From the NCBI GenBank assembly GCA_036266845.1, contig DATAXI010000236.1:1-5464 (forward strand): a stretch of DNA of 5,464 nt, in the 5' to 3' direction. The position numbers and the translations under genes are program-made. The notes below the pieces were generated by a model, which did not search any database, had not been told where the DNA came from, and saw only the letters and a list, made by a program, of their open reading frames with translations. This stretch comes from DATAXI01 sp036266845 (lineage in GTDB: Bacteria; Verrucomicrobiota; Verrucomicrobiia; Chthoniobacterales; Chthoniobacteraceae). Shown here in pieces: positions 1 to 5,464 of the stretch. Each line of letters opens with the position of its first letter. Position 1 is the first letter of the stretch.

Positions 1-524
1 ATCGAAGCTTCCCCTACTGGCTGCAAGATACCACCAGCTTCTGGGTCGGCCACGGTTTCAAAAGCTGGGACCCCACCATCAAGTCTGATCCGGAAGGGTT
101 TGATGGCGCTACCTATGAGCATATGATGGATCTCGCCATCCAGATGGGGCGCACGGAAAACATGTTCAGTTCCGTCACGAACATCTACGGCCTGACCGGC
201 CTCATCCTCTACCTGGCATTTATGATCCAGCTTGCCTGGAAATTGTACAGAGGCTCCCGGCGCGCCCCGCCCGGGTCCTATGCGCGCGCATTGTGCGAGT
301 TTTCCTTTGTCAGCCTGGTGCCTCAGATTCTATTCTGCCCTTTCGCCGGTTCCGCGCTTGGCATAAATCTTTTTTTCTTTTCCCTGGGTATCGTTGCCGC
401 GCGTCCCTATCTCGCAGCATCCAGCGCCAAGCCGTTCCGGGGCGCCGCACCAGAGCTACCCGCGTTTGCCCGGCCCGCCTTCGCAGAGCAGCGGGCCAGA
501 TTCGCGAAACATAGGACCGGCTAG
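1..524 (+). CDS. C-terminal fragment of a polytopic membrane protein, O-antigen ligase/polymerase-like (5' end outside window)
   Basis: The reading frame is open from base 3 to the TAG at 522-524, giving 173 visible residues. An ATG at 123 exists, but the in-frame sequence upstream of it is also good coding, so the gene almost certainly begins before the window. Visible are a Gly-rich loop (VGHGF, residues about 16-20), then a loop leading into a hydrophobic segment (about 60-80, with IYGLTGLILYL), a basic stretch, and two more hydrophobic segments (about 100-113 and 118-133), then a soluble Ala/Arg-rich tail. Wzy/WaaL-type O-antigen polymerases and ligases usually have a periplasmic loop with a G-x-G motif followed by an 'elGl.G..l' helix start, and this arrangement resembles that. 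If so, it would polymerise or ligate lipid-linked glycan at the periplasmic face. The catalytic loop is mostly off the window, so the family call is tentative; it could be another polytopic protein. The next gene is convergent. A run of seven T at 370-376 lies in the last membrane segment. Confidence 0.55.
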   Translation, partial: RSFPYWLQDTTSFWVGHGFKSWDPTIKSDPEGFDGATYEHMMDLAIQMGRTENMFSSVTNIYGLTGLILYLAFMIQLAWKLYRGSRRAPPGSYARALCEFSFVSLVPQILFCPFAGSALGINLFFFSLGIVAARPYLAASSAKPFRGAAPELPAFARPAFAEQRARFAKHRTG

Positions 525-648
525 GAAAATATCGCGCGTCTGATCGAAAAGCGAAAATAACTGTAAAAGGCGGCTGAGAGGAATAACACGGCGATCAAGG
601 GGTAAAAAATGCGAATGGAAAACAATCGGTAACGAAGATTTCGACGTC

Positions 649-1770
649 CTACAGCGCCGCCCCGTGGCGTTCCTGGGAAAAATGCTTCACAATCGAAGCG
701 TGAAGAGGCAGGGAATAGTACCGATGGATCAGGAATGCAAGGCACCATGAAAGTGGTATTGGCAACACGCACTTATAGAGAAATTCCAGCAGATTCCCGT
801 TCGTAACGTCCAACCCGGAATGGAAATATAGAACGATCGGGATATGAAAGAGATACCACTCATAACTGATCATGGCCGTCATCCGCACGAGTCTCAGTCG
901 TCCGAGATAATTCAACCAGGAGGTTTGCTGCTCCGTCGCGGGCAGGAGAAGTGGGAAAAGCGCGGCGGCGGCAATCCACCGCAGCGCGTAAAAGCGGATT
1001 CCGCTCACCGGAATCTTGACGCTGCTGTACCACCCAAAATAGAAAGCGGCGGCAAATAGGGCGACGAAGGCAATGCCATCGAAACGCCTGAGTGGCGCCA
1101 TCAGCGAGGGCCAGTAGGTAGAGGTGAGAGCGGCAAAGGAGCCAATGCTGAAAAAAACAAAGTAGGTGCCCAGTTCAAGTGGATACGCACCCGATCCCAG
1201 ACTGCCGGCAAAGCAAAGCAGCGAAATCAGGAGCAGCAGCGCCGAAGGGAGGCAGAGCCCGAGGCGATTTTTGAAAAGCCCTTTTGATTGGGAAAGAAGA
1301 AAGAAGAGAGGAAAGAGAATGTAATAATAAACTTCGGGCGCCAGGCTCCAATAGACGTTTCCATCCAGTTTCGTGAATACGACCAGGAACGGATGGAGAA
1401 ATAGAAAAATCTTCAGCGCCTGGGATAGGGTCGCCGCCCAGCCTTCCGGTTGAGCATGAATCTGGATAGCTGACGCAAGACAGAGGGACAGGAAGAAAGG
1501 CGGGATAATCTTGGCGGCCCTCTTCGCGATGTAGGCTTTGATGGAGACCTTCTCGCCGGCCTGATAATCCTTGAAGAAAGGCCTCGCGATCAGAAATCCC
1601 GACAGGGCGAAAAATATGGGGACGCCGAAAAAGCCGCCTATAATAAAACTGAGCGCGAAATGCTTGGGAAAAGAGTTGGGCAGGAACGCGACGCTGTGAA
1701 TCCCCAGGACCATGACAATCGCCAGTGCGCGGAGAAAAGTCAGGTTTTCGAACTGTCCGTTACGCTTCAT
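649..1770 (-). CDS. Acyltransferase family 3 (OafA/NodX-like) membrane O-acyltransferase
   Basis: 373 residues. Proteins of this family are integral membrane enzymes that move acyl groups (often acetyl) onto sugars of exported glycans. Visible family signatures, numbered from the ATG at 1770, are: the R-x10-H motif (Arg14, His25) in the first helix; GVPIFFALSGFLI at about 49-61; a basic 'RAAKIIPPFF' segment at 84-93, matching the usual 'R..RI.P.Y' site; YWSLAPE at 140-146, the counterpart of the family's WSL..E; and YEWYLFH at 303-309 near the C-terminus. About ten hydrophobic segments cover the length, and no C-terminal SGNH domain follows, so this is the stand-alone form. An ATG at 1833 would add 21 residues but would overlap the upstream gene by about 50 bases and add a polar leader that the family lacks. 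I prefer 1770, which starts 13 bases after the upstream stop, although no strong Shine-Dalgarno precedes it. It is probably co-transcribed with the 399-residue membrane protein. Substrate and acyl donor are unknown. Confidence 0.9.
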   Translation of the reverse strand: MKRNGQFENLTFLRALAIVMVLGIHSVAFLPNSFPKHFALSFIIGGFFGVPIFFALSGFLIARPFFKDYQAGEKVSIKAYIAKRAAKIIPPFFLSLCLASAIQIHAQPEGWAATLSQALKIFLFLHPFLVVFTKLDGNVYWSLAPEVYYYILFPLFFLLSQSKGLFKNRLGLCLPSALLLLISLLCFAGSLGSGAYPLELGTYFVFFSIGSFAALTSTYWPSLMAPLRRFDGIAFVALFAAAFYFGWYSSVKIPVSGIRFYALRWIAAAALFPLLLPATEQQTSWLNYLGRLRLVRMTAMISYEWYLFHIPIVLYFHSGLDVTNGNLLEFLYKCVLPIPLSWCLAFLIHRYYSLPLHASIVKHFSQERHGAAL

Positions 1771-1783
1771 CAAGTCCGATTGG

Positions 1784-2983
1784 TTATGACCCGTGAAACA
1801 CGCTGTAGTGCCAGCTCTTGATCCATTGGACATCCTCGTCGAATTGCCGGGGAGTGGTTTGAGTACCCTTGAGTAACGCGCCGGCCGGTTTCGATTCCTC
1901 CAACGCGCGGGCGCCCGCCTCCTGGACGGTTTTCATTTTTTCCATGTCCGGGAGCCGGGAAACGCTTCGCACCAGGCAGCAGAAGAGAATCAGCCAGAGT
2001 ATCCATCGCTTCCATCCTGTCCATTGGACCAGCGGAATCAAGCCGGCCCAAAATAGGGCGGACATCGTCCCGTATCGCGAATCGGTGAGGCCAATATAGG
2101 AACCGGAACCGCCGCGTGAAACCGCGAGCAACCCGACCATCGTAATTCCCGCCAGGATCAGCGCGGCCAGAAAGGGCTCCTTCTTCAATTCCGGCAAGCT
2201 AAGGCCAAGAAGAGCCAGCCCCACCAGCGCGAAGAAAGGGTCCGCGATGCTTGCGTTCGGTCCCACGGGCGCGCCAAGGCCGGCCAGGAAGGAGATGGGC
2301 ATCTCCAGGTAATGTTTTCCGCGAACGATCTCCCCGGTTGCAGGGCCGGGATGCTGCAGGAAGACCGCCGCGACAAACAGGGTAAATGCAATGAATGCCG
2401 CCTTTTGCGGCCACGGCCGCGGAATCGCGAATACGAGGTAAAGAGCCGCAGGCCAGAGGGCCAGCCCGCCGCCAAAGCTGAGCGATCCGATAAATCCCAG
2501 CAACAAAGCGCCAATGAAGGCGGCGGGACGGCGCGAATCCAGGAGCCTGAGACTCCAGAGGACACAGAAAACGGCCATCGTCTCGGAGATCATCCAGGAC
2601 CACATCCACACGGCCCATTGATTCCAGCTCCAGAACAGGATCGCCGCCTCGATCAGCCTTCCATGCCGCGCGGCATAGGGCCGTACCGCCAGCCACGCAC
2701 CCAGCAGAAGAAGGAGCGTAACGATGCGGAACGCAAATGTGCTCCAATGCGTCAGCGCGGCCACGTTTCCCATGAGGAGGTATGAGAACACCATCTTATG
2801 TCCCGCATACGGCGCATCGAGCGTTTGCCAGTTAAGCGCCCCCTGATGCATCTTTGCGAGAATGGGCACCAGGTCCCAATCGTCCGAATAAGGAACTTCC
2901 ACCGTGAACAAGAGGGTCAGAACAAAAACAATCGCGATGGGGATGACATCCAGCGGAACCGAAAATCTCTTACGCTGCTCCAT
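1784..2983 (-). CDS. Uncharacterised polytopic membrane protein, possible GT-C-type glycosyltransferase
   Basis: 399 residues with about ten to twelve hydrophobic segments. The order is: a short basic N-terminus, TM1 (about 11-29), then an acidic first-loop motif PYSDDWD (31-37) and a downstream HK pair (62-63). A Trp-dense stretch follows at 118-130 (six Trp in 13 residues), then a GGGLALWP segment (171-178), an SRY motif (302-304) starting a late helix, and a soluble tail after about residue 342. An Asp or Asp-Asp pair in the first extracytoplasmic loop is the hallmark of GT-C enzymes that use lipid-linked sugars. From memory, uncharacterised bacterial membrane proteins share this order of first-loop DDW, Trp-rich segment and late SRY. 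No characterised homologue comes to mind, so enzymatic function is inference. The start is firm: an in-frame TAG lies at 2992-2990, two codons before the ATG. Only C residues lie between them, so there is no Shine-Dalgarno site. It is the first gene of a two-gene unit with the acyltransferase. Confidence 0.8.
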   Translation of the reverse strand: MEQRKRFSVPLDVIPIAIVFVLTLLFTVEVPYSDDWDLVPILAKMHQGALNWQTLDAPYAGHKMVFSYLLMGNVAALTHWSTFAFRIVTLLLLLGAWLAVRPYAARHGRLIEAAILFWSWNQWAVWMWSWMISETMAVFCVLWSLRLLDSRRPAAFIGALLLGFIGSLSFGGGLALWPAALYLVFAIPRPWPQKAAFIAFTLFVAAVFLQHPGPATGEIVRGKHYLEMPISFLAGLGAPVGPNASIADPFFALVGLALLGLSLPELKKEPFLAALILAGITMVGLLAVSRGGSGSYIGLTDSRYGTMSALFWAGLIPLVQWTGWKRWILWLILFCCLVRSVSRLPDMEKMKTVQEAGARALEESKPAGALLKGTQTTPRQFDEDVQWIKSWHYSVFHGS

Positions 2984-3111
2984 GGGGGGCTAATATCGGG
3001 AGCGCCAGCCCGACTCCAGCCGAAAAGCGCAACCGCACCTTTCGCCCTGGCCCGGCGGTGGCGTCCGTCGCTCCCGGGCGGAATCACTTTGACACGTTTT
3101 CAGCGTCATGG
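2984..3111. promoter_or_regulatory. Divergent intergenic region between the two membrane-protein genes
   Basis: This gap separates the minus-strand start at 2983 from the preferred plus-strand start at 3112, so it must hold the signals for both directions if the two units are independently transcribed. On the plus side there is a perfect TTGACA. On the minus side the only AT-rich patch is an ATATTA within about 15 bases of the ATG, without a matching -35 that I can see. I found no inverted repeat that would suggest an operator. If the GTG at 3058 is the true plus-strand start, the gap shrinks to 74 bases and the TTGACA falls inside the gene. Confidence 0.35.
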
Positions 3112-3116
3112 ATGAT
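3089..3116 (+). promoter_or_regulatory. Candidate sigma-70-type promoter for the plus-strand membrane-protein gene
   Basis: TTGACA at 3089-3094 matches the -35 consensus exactly. Sixteen bases on, GATGAT at 3111-3116 matches TATAAT at four of six positions. Transcription would then begin near 3123, only a few bases before the ATG at 3127, implying a nearly leaderless message starting at that codon, not at 3112 or 3058. A six-base match in this much sequence can arise by chance and the -10 is poor, so this is a weak call. Confidence 0.2.
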
Positions 3117-4668
3117 GCCATCTCCCATGGCGTCCACACCTCCGGGATCGTCCGCATCCGAAACGGTTTGCGCCCGGCTCCTTCCCGTCGCGCTCATCGG
3201 GTGGCTGGCCGTGGCGTGGTCGAATCTCTACTTCTTCGCGTTCCCCTCCATGGATTCCTGGTGTTACTCCGGGCCGGCGATCATGGCAAAGGCTCCGCTG
3301 CGATTGGCGACGCCTTTCGTGGGCACGTTTTTGGGGGACGATAAAGGGTGGGGCCTTCATTGGCCGGGCGGCCCATTGCTGACCAGCCTCTTCATGCCCT
3401 TTCTGCCTCATATCCCCGCGGTGTTCGTGTCCGTGTACCTTGGCTATTGGATGCTGGCGGCGATTGCGACGATGGCGCTCGTGCGGAGATTGACCGGCTC
3501 GCCATGGCTCGCGCTTTGCGGTTTTCTACTCGTCGTGGGCGACCGGGTTTCCTTCAGCATCACGTGGCTGGAGCGTTACGAGATGCTGAGCGGGGCGATT
3601 GCCATTGCGACGCTGTTGGCGCTTTGCGCTCCGGCGGACCGGCGGCCCGGGCTGCGCGCGGCGATGGTCGCCTTCGGTTTCTTTGCCATGCCGCTGCTGC
3701 ATCCCGTCTTCTCGGGGCTCGCGCTCGCATGGCTGGTTTTGCTCGGGTTCCGCACATGGGCGCTCGGGCGCTCTTACCGGCATTTCGTGATCGCGGCGGT
3801 GAGTTACGGGGCGGGCTGGGCCGCGTTTGCCGCCTATTACCTGACCCGGCCGCTGCTGTACATGCAGTTTCACAATCACGCCTACCAGAATCTGATCCTG
3901 ACGAAGAACGCGCCGGTGCACGGGATTCGTAAATTCCTGGCCAATCTCATGGAAGTGGGAGCCCCCACTCACGCATCGTCCGCGATCTACCTGGTGGCGA
4001 TGGGAGGAACGCTGGCCCTCCTGTTTGCACTCTGGAAATCGCGGGCGCAATGGCGGGATTTTCTCCTGGGGAACGATCTGGCATTGTTCGCCGCGCTGGG
4101 CTTTGCGGTCACCCTCGGCCTGGCGCAGATGACCTATAATGGCTACTACTGGAGCTGTCCCTGGCCGTTTGCCGCCGCGCTGGCCTGCGATGCGGCGGCC
4201 CGGCTGGCAAAGCACTTCCCGCGATACGCGCGGCCGATCATGACCGCCCTGGCCTTGCTGGTTCTTCTTCAGGCGAGCTTTCTTCCGGCGCGGACTTTCC
4301 TCTGGTATCGCAATGGATTCCGAAACATGCGTTCGGAGCTTCGCAACTTTGCGAGCAGCCTTCCCCGCGCCGGCAAGATTTTCATCCCGGAGTCGCTTTG
4401 GGAAACGTACGCGGGCAGAAATCAGCCGGTGATGATGAATGCGTTGCCTTATACCGCGGGCGATGCGATGCAGAAAAGTTACGCGGACTTTATCCGGCCA
4501 ATGCTTCACCGCGGCGACGTGCTGGTCGTGGATCAATTACAAAGCCATGCCACGCAAATCGATTTTCATCACGCCGGCTGGAAAGAGATCGGCGCCTGCA
4601 AGATGGTCTATTCAGGAGCGGGCGCGCAGGCGCACGGGTATGATCTGACGGCCTACGTAAAGCAGTAG
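3112..4668 (+). CDS. Polytopic membrane protein with GT-C-like layout and C-terminal extracytoplasmic domain
   Basis: 518 residues from the ATG at 3112. Start choice is uncertain: a GTG at 3058 would give 536 residues and an ATG at 3127 gives 513, and none has a clear Shine-Dalgarno. The first 20 residues are polar and Pro/Ser-rich. TM1 (about 23-44) is followed by a first loop with MDSWCYSG (Asp48), an Asp-Asp pair (76-77) and HWPGGPLL (83-90). About nine or ten further hydrophobic segments run to about residue 392, with a WLERYEML loop at 152-159. The last 125 or so residues are soluble and end in TAG. GT-C glycosyltransferases of the ArnT/PMT type have this arrangement: a first-loop Asp, a 'H.P..P' turn before the next helix, many helices and often a C-terminal periplasmic domain. 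A role in transferring sugar from a polyprenyl-phosphate donor is therefore plausible but unproven. It is divergent from the 399-residue protein and convergent with the GT2 gene. It is very GC-rich (47 of 60 bases in 3601-3660). Confidence 0.8.
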   Translation: MMPSPMASTPPGSSASETVCARLLPVALIGWLAVAWSNLYFFAFPSMDSWCYSGPAIMAKAPLRLATPFVGTFLGDDKGWGLHWPGGPLLTSLFMPFLPHIPAVFVSVYLGYWMLAAIATMALVRRLTGSPWLALCGFLLVVGDRVSFSITWLERYEMLSGAIAIATLLALCAPADRRPGLRAAMVAFGFFAMPLLHPVFSGLALAWLVLLGFRTWALGRSYRHFVIAAVSYGAGWAAFAAYYLTRPLLYMQFHNHAYQNLILTKNAPVHGIRKFLANLMEVGAPTHASSAIYLVAMGGTLALLFALWKSRAQWRDFLLGNDLALFAALGFAVTLGLAQMTYNGYYWSCPWPFAAALACDAAARLAKHFPRYARPIMTALALLVLLQASFLPARTFLWYRNGFRNMRSELRNFASSLPRAGKIFIPESLWETYAGRNQPVMMNALPYTAGDAMQKSYADFIRPMLHRGDVLVVDQLQSHATQIDFHHAGWKEIGACKMVYSGAGAQAHGYDLTAYVKQ

Positions 4669-4685
4669 AGACGGGTCCATATCCC

Positions 4686-4712
4686 CCCCCGGGGCGCGCA
4701 TCACTCCGGGGG
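4686..4712. terminator. GC-only hairpin between convergent genes, possible bidirectional terminator
   Basis: CCCCCGG at 4686-4692 pairs perfectly with CCGGGGG at 4706-4712 across a 13-base loop. An outer AGACG (4669-4673) can pair with CGTCT (4713-4717), leaving an unpaired 12-base stretch on the left side. The structure sits just after the plus-strand stop and covers the stop codon of the minus-strand GT2 gene. No T-run follows on either strand, so it is not a classical intrinsic terminator. The C8 run can also form a local CCCCGGGG palindrome at 4687-4694. Confidence 0.3.
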
Positions 4713-5464
4713 CGTCTCGCGCTTCCGGTAGTCGCCCCGGCTGAAGTATTTCTCAAGCCACACATAGCAGCAGACAAAGAAATAGCGGCTGCCCATCTCC
4801 TTGATCTTGAGCTTCGCCACCCCGGTCCGGCGATTGCGCCAGGTAATGGGGATGACGGTAAAAGTGCAGCCGCGCACAATGGCTTTCAGGGGCAGCTCCA
4901 CGGTGATGTTGAAATGGGGAGAGAGGATCGGGCGCACGGTGTCGATCACCGTGCGGCGGTACGCCTTGAAGGCGTTCGTCGTATCATTGAGGCCGTGGGC
5001 AAACAGGACGCGGATGAAGAAATTCGCCAGCCGGTTCAGGATATATTTGACCGGCGGGTAATCGATGACGCCGCCGCCTTTCATGAAGCGGCTGCCAAAG
5101 ACGCAATCGTAGCCTTTATTCAGCTCCTGCCAATACCGCACGACATCGCGGCAATCGTCCGATTCATCCGCCATCATCACGACCAGCGCATCGCCGGTCG
5201 CGCGCTGAAACCCAAACATGATCGCGCGGCCAAACCCGTGCTCACCCGTATTTTGCACAGGCACAACTTCCGGCACGCGCTCCTGCAGTGATCGCAATAG
5301 TTCCCACGTGCGATCGCTGCTGCCGTCATCAACGATGACGATCTCATGCGGCACGTTTTGTAATTTCAATTCGAGATGCAAATGCTCGGCTGTCGAAACG
5401 ATGCACCCTTCTTCATCGCGCGCGGGAATCACAACGCTGAGCAATTTCAGCGGCGAAGAATCTT
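4701..5464 (-). CDS. Family 2 glycosyltransferase, dolichol-phosphate mannose synthase-like (N-terminus at or beyond window edge)
   Basis: A cytoplasmic GT-A-fold glycosyltransferase. Enzymes of this group typically move a sugar from a nucleotide donor to polyprenyl phosphate. Numbered from the TTG codon at 5444, visible features are: the opening strand LSVVIPARDEEG (2-13); DDGSSDRT (39-46), which binds the nucleotide; GEHGFGRAI (67-75); MMADESDD (90-97) in the place of the metal-binding DxD motif; GSRF (117-120) followed by GGGV (123-126); and NDTTNAFKAYRR (153-164), matching the 'D.TsgFr.y' element of the DPMS group. There is no C-terminal membrane pair, unlike the longer GtrB-type enzymes, so it is of the short type. 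The frame continues upstream of 5444 as DSSPLK to the window edge, so the usual start is probably outside; 247 residues is the length if TTG is used. It ends at TGA (4703-4701) with a basic tail. It may supply lipid-linked sugar to the membrane proteins nearby (inference). The donor sugar is unknown. Confidence 0.9.
   Translation of the reverse strand, partial: DSSPLKLLSVVIPARDEEGCIVSTAEHLHLELKLQNVPHEIVIVDDGSSDRTWELLRSLQERVPEVVPVQNTGEHGFGRAIMFGFQRATGDALVVMMADESDDCRDVVRYWQELNKGYDCVFGSRFMKGGGVIDYPPVKYILNRLANFFIRVLFAHGLNDTTNAFKAYRRTVIDTVRPILSPHFNITVELPLKAIVRGCTFTVIPITWRNRRTGVAKLKIKEMGSRYFFVCCYVWLEKYFSRGDYRKRETPPE

Noticed and set aside
370..376. T7 run as a possible slippage or frameshift site
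   Set aside because: It encodes consecutive Phe residues of a membrane helix and the frame stays coherent on both sides.
525..648. Convergent gap checked for an intrinsic terminator or small RNA
   Set aside because: It is relatively AT-rich, but I found no stem of six or more pairs followed by a T-run on either strand.
521..772. An 83-codon minus-strand frame filling the gap after the first gene
   Set aside because: It overlaps the acyltransferase 3' end in another frame and has no start signal. Its hydrophobic tail is short and unremarkable. I cannot exclude a small membrane peptide but nothing supports one.
2312..2785. A 157-codon plus-strand open frame antisense to the 399-residue protein
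   Set aside because: The product is highly charged and low in hydrophobic residues, with no motif and no ribosome site. The minus-strand frame has clear membrane helices and conserved-looking motifs.
3526..4536. A 336-codon open frame on the minus strand, antisense to the membrane-protein gene
   Set aside because: It lies wholly inside a very GC-rich gene. Its product is rich in Arg, Gln and His with no membrane segments or recognisable motif, and the sense frame has a coherent membrane-protein layout. It is a compositional shadow.
4490..4879. A 129-codon minus-strand frame spanning the convergent gap
   Set aside because: It overlaps the ends of two well-supported genes, is Arg/Ala/Ser-rich and has no family resemblance.

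Overview
The window is a dense five-gene stretch of a GC-rich bacterial genome. Every gene looks like cell-surface polysaccharide or glycan machinery: an O-antigen ligase/polymerase-like membrane protein (fragment), an OafA-type acyltransferase, two large polytopic membrane proteins with GT-C-like layouts, and a family 2 (dolichol-phosphate-mannose-synthase-like) glycosyltransferase. I see no rRNA, tRNA, insertion sequence, CRISPR array or phage gene. The organism cannot be fixed from this. The GC-rich coding bias, the lack of clear Shine-Dalgarno sites, and a GT2 of a type I associate from memory with Verrucomicrobiota and other soil bacteria make an environmental Gram-negative of that kind a reasonable but weak guess.

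Layout. Bases 1-524 (+) hold the C-terminal end of the ligase/polymerase-like protein. A 124-base convergent gap (525-648) with no terminator hairpin that I can see separates it from a two-gene minus-strand unit: a 399-residue membrane protein (2983 to 1784) followed 13 bases later by the acyltransferase (1770 to 649). A divergent gap of about 128 bases (2984-3111) carries a TTGACA box and leads into a plus-strand membrane protein (3112-4668). That gene runs convergently into the GT2 (minus strand, stop at 4701, open at the right edge). A GC-only stem in the 32-base gap and the GT2 tail may end transcription in one or both directions. No gene-free stretch exceeds 300 bases.

How the genes may work together (inference). 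The GT2 could charge a polyprenyl phosphate with a sugar on the cytoplasmic face. The GT-C-like membrane proteins could use lipid-linked sugars on the periplasmic face. The acyltransferase could decorate the product with acyl groups, and the ligase/polymerase-like protein could polymerise or attach glycan. This is an ordinary type of accessory glycan locus. The parts most worth following up are the two uncharacterised membrane proteins, which face each other across the divergent gap and carry acidic first-loop motifs and distinctive sequence signatures.
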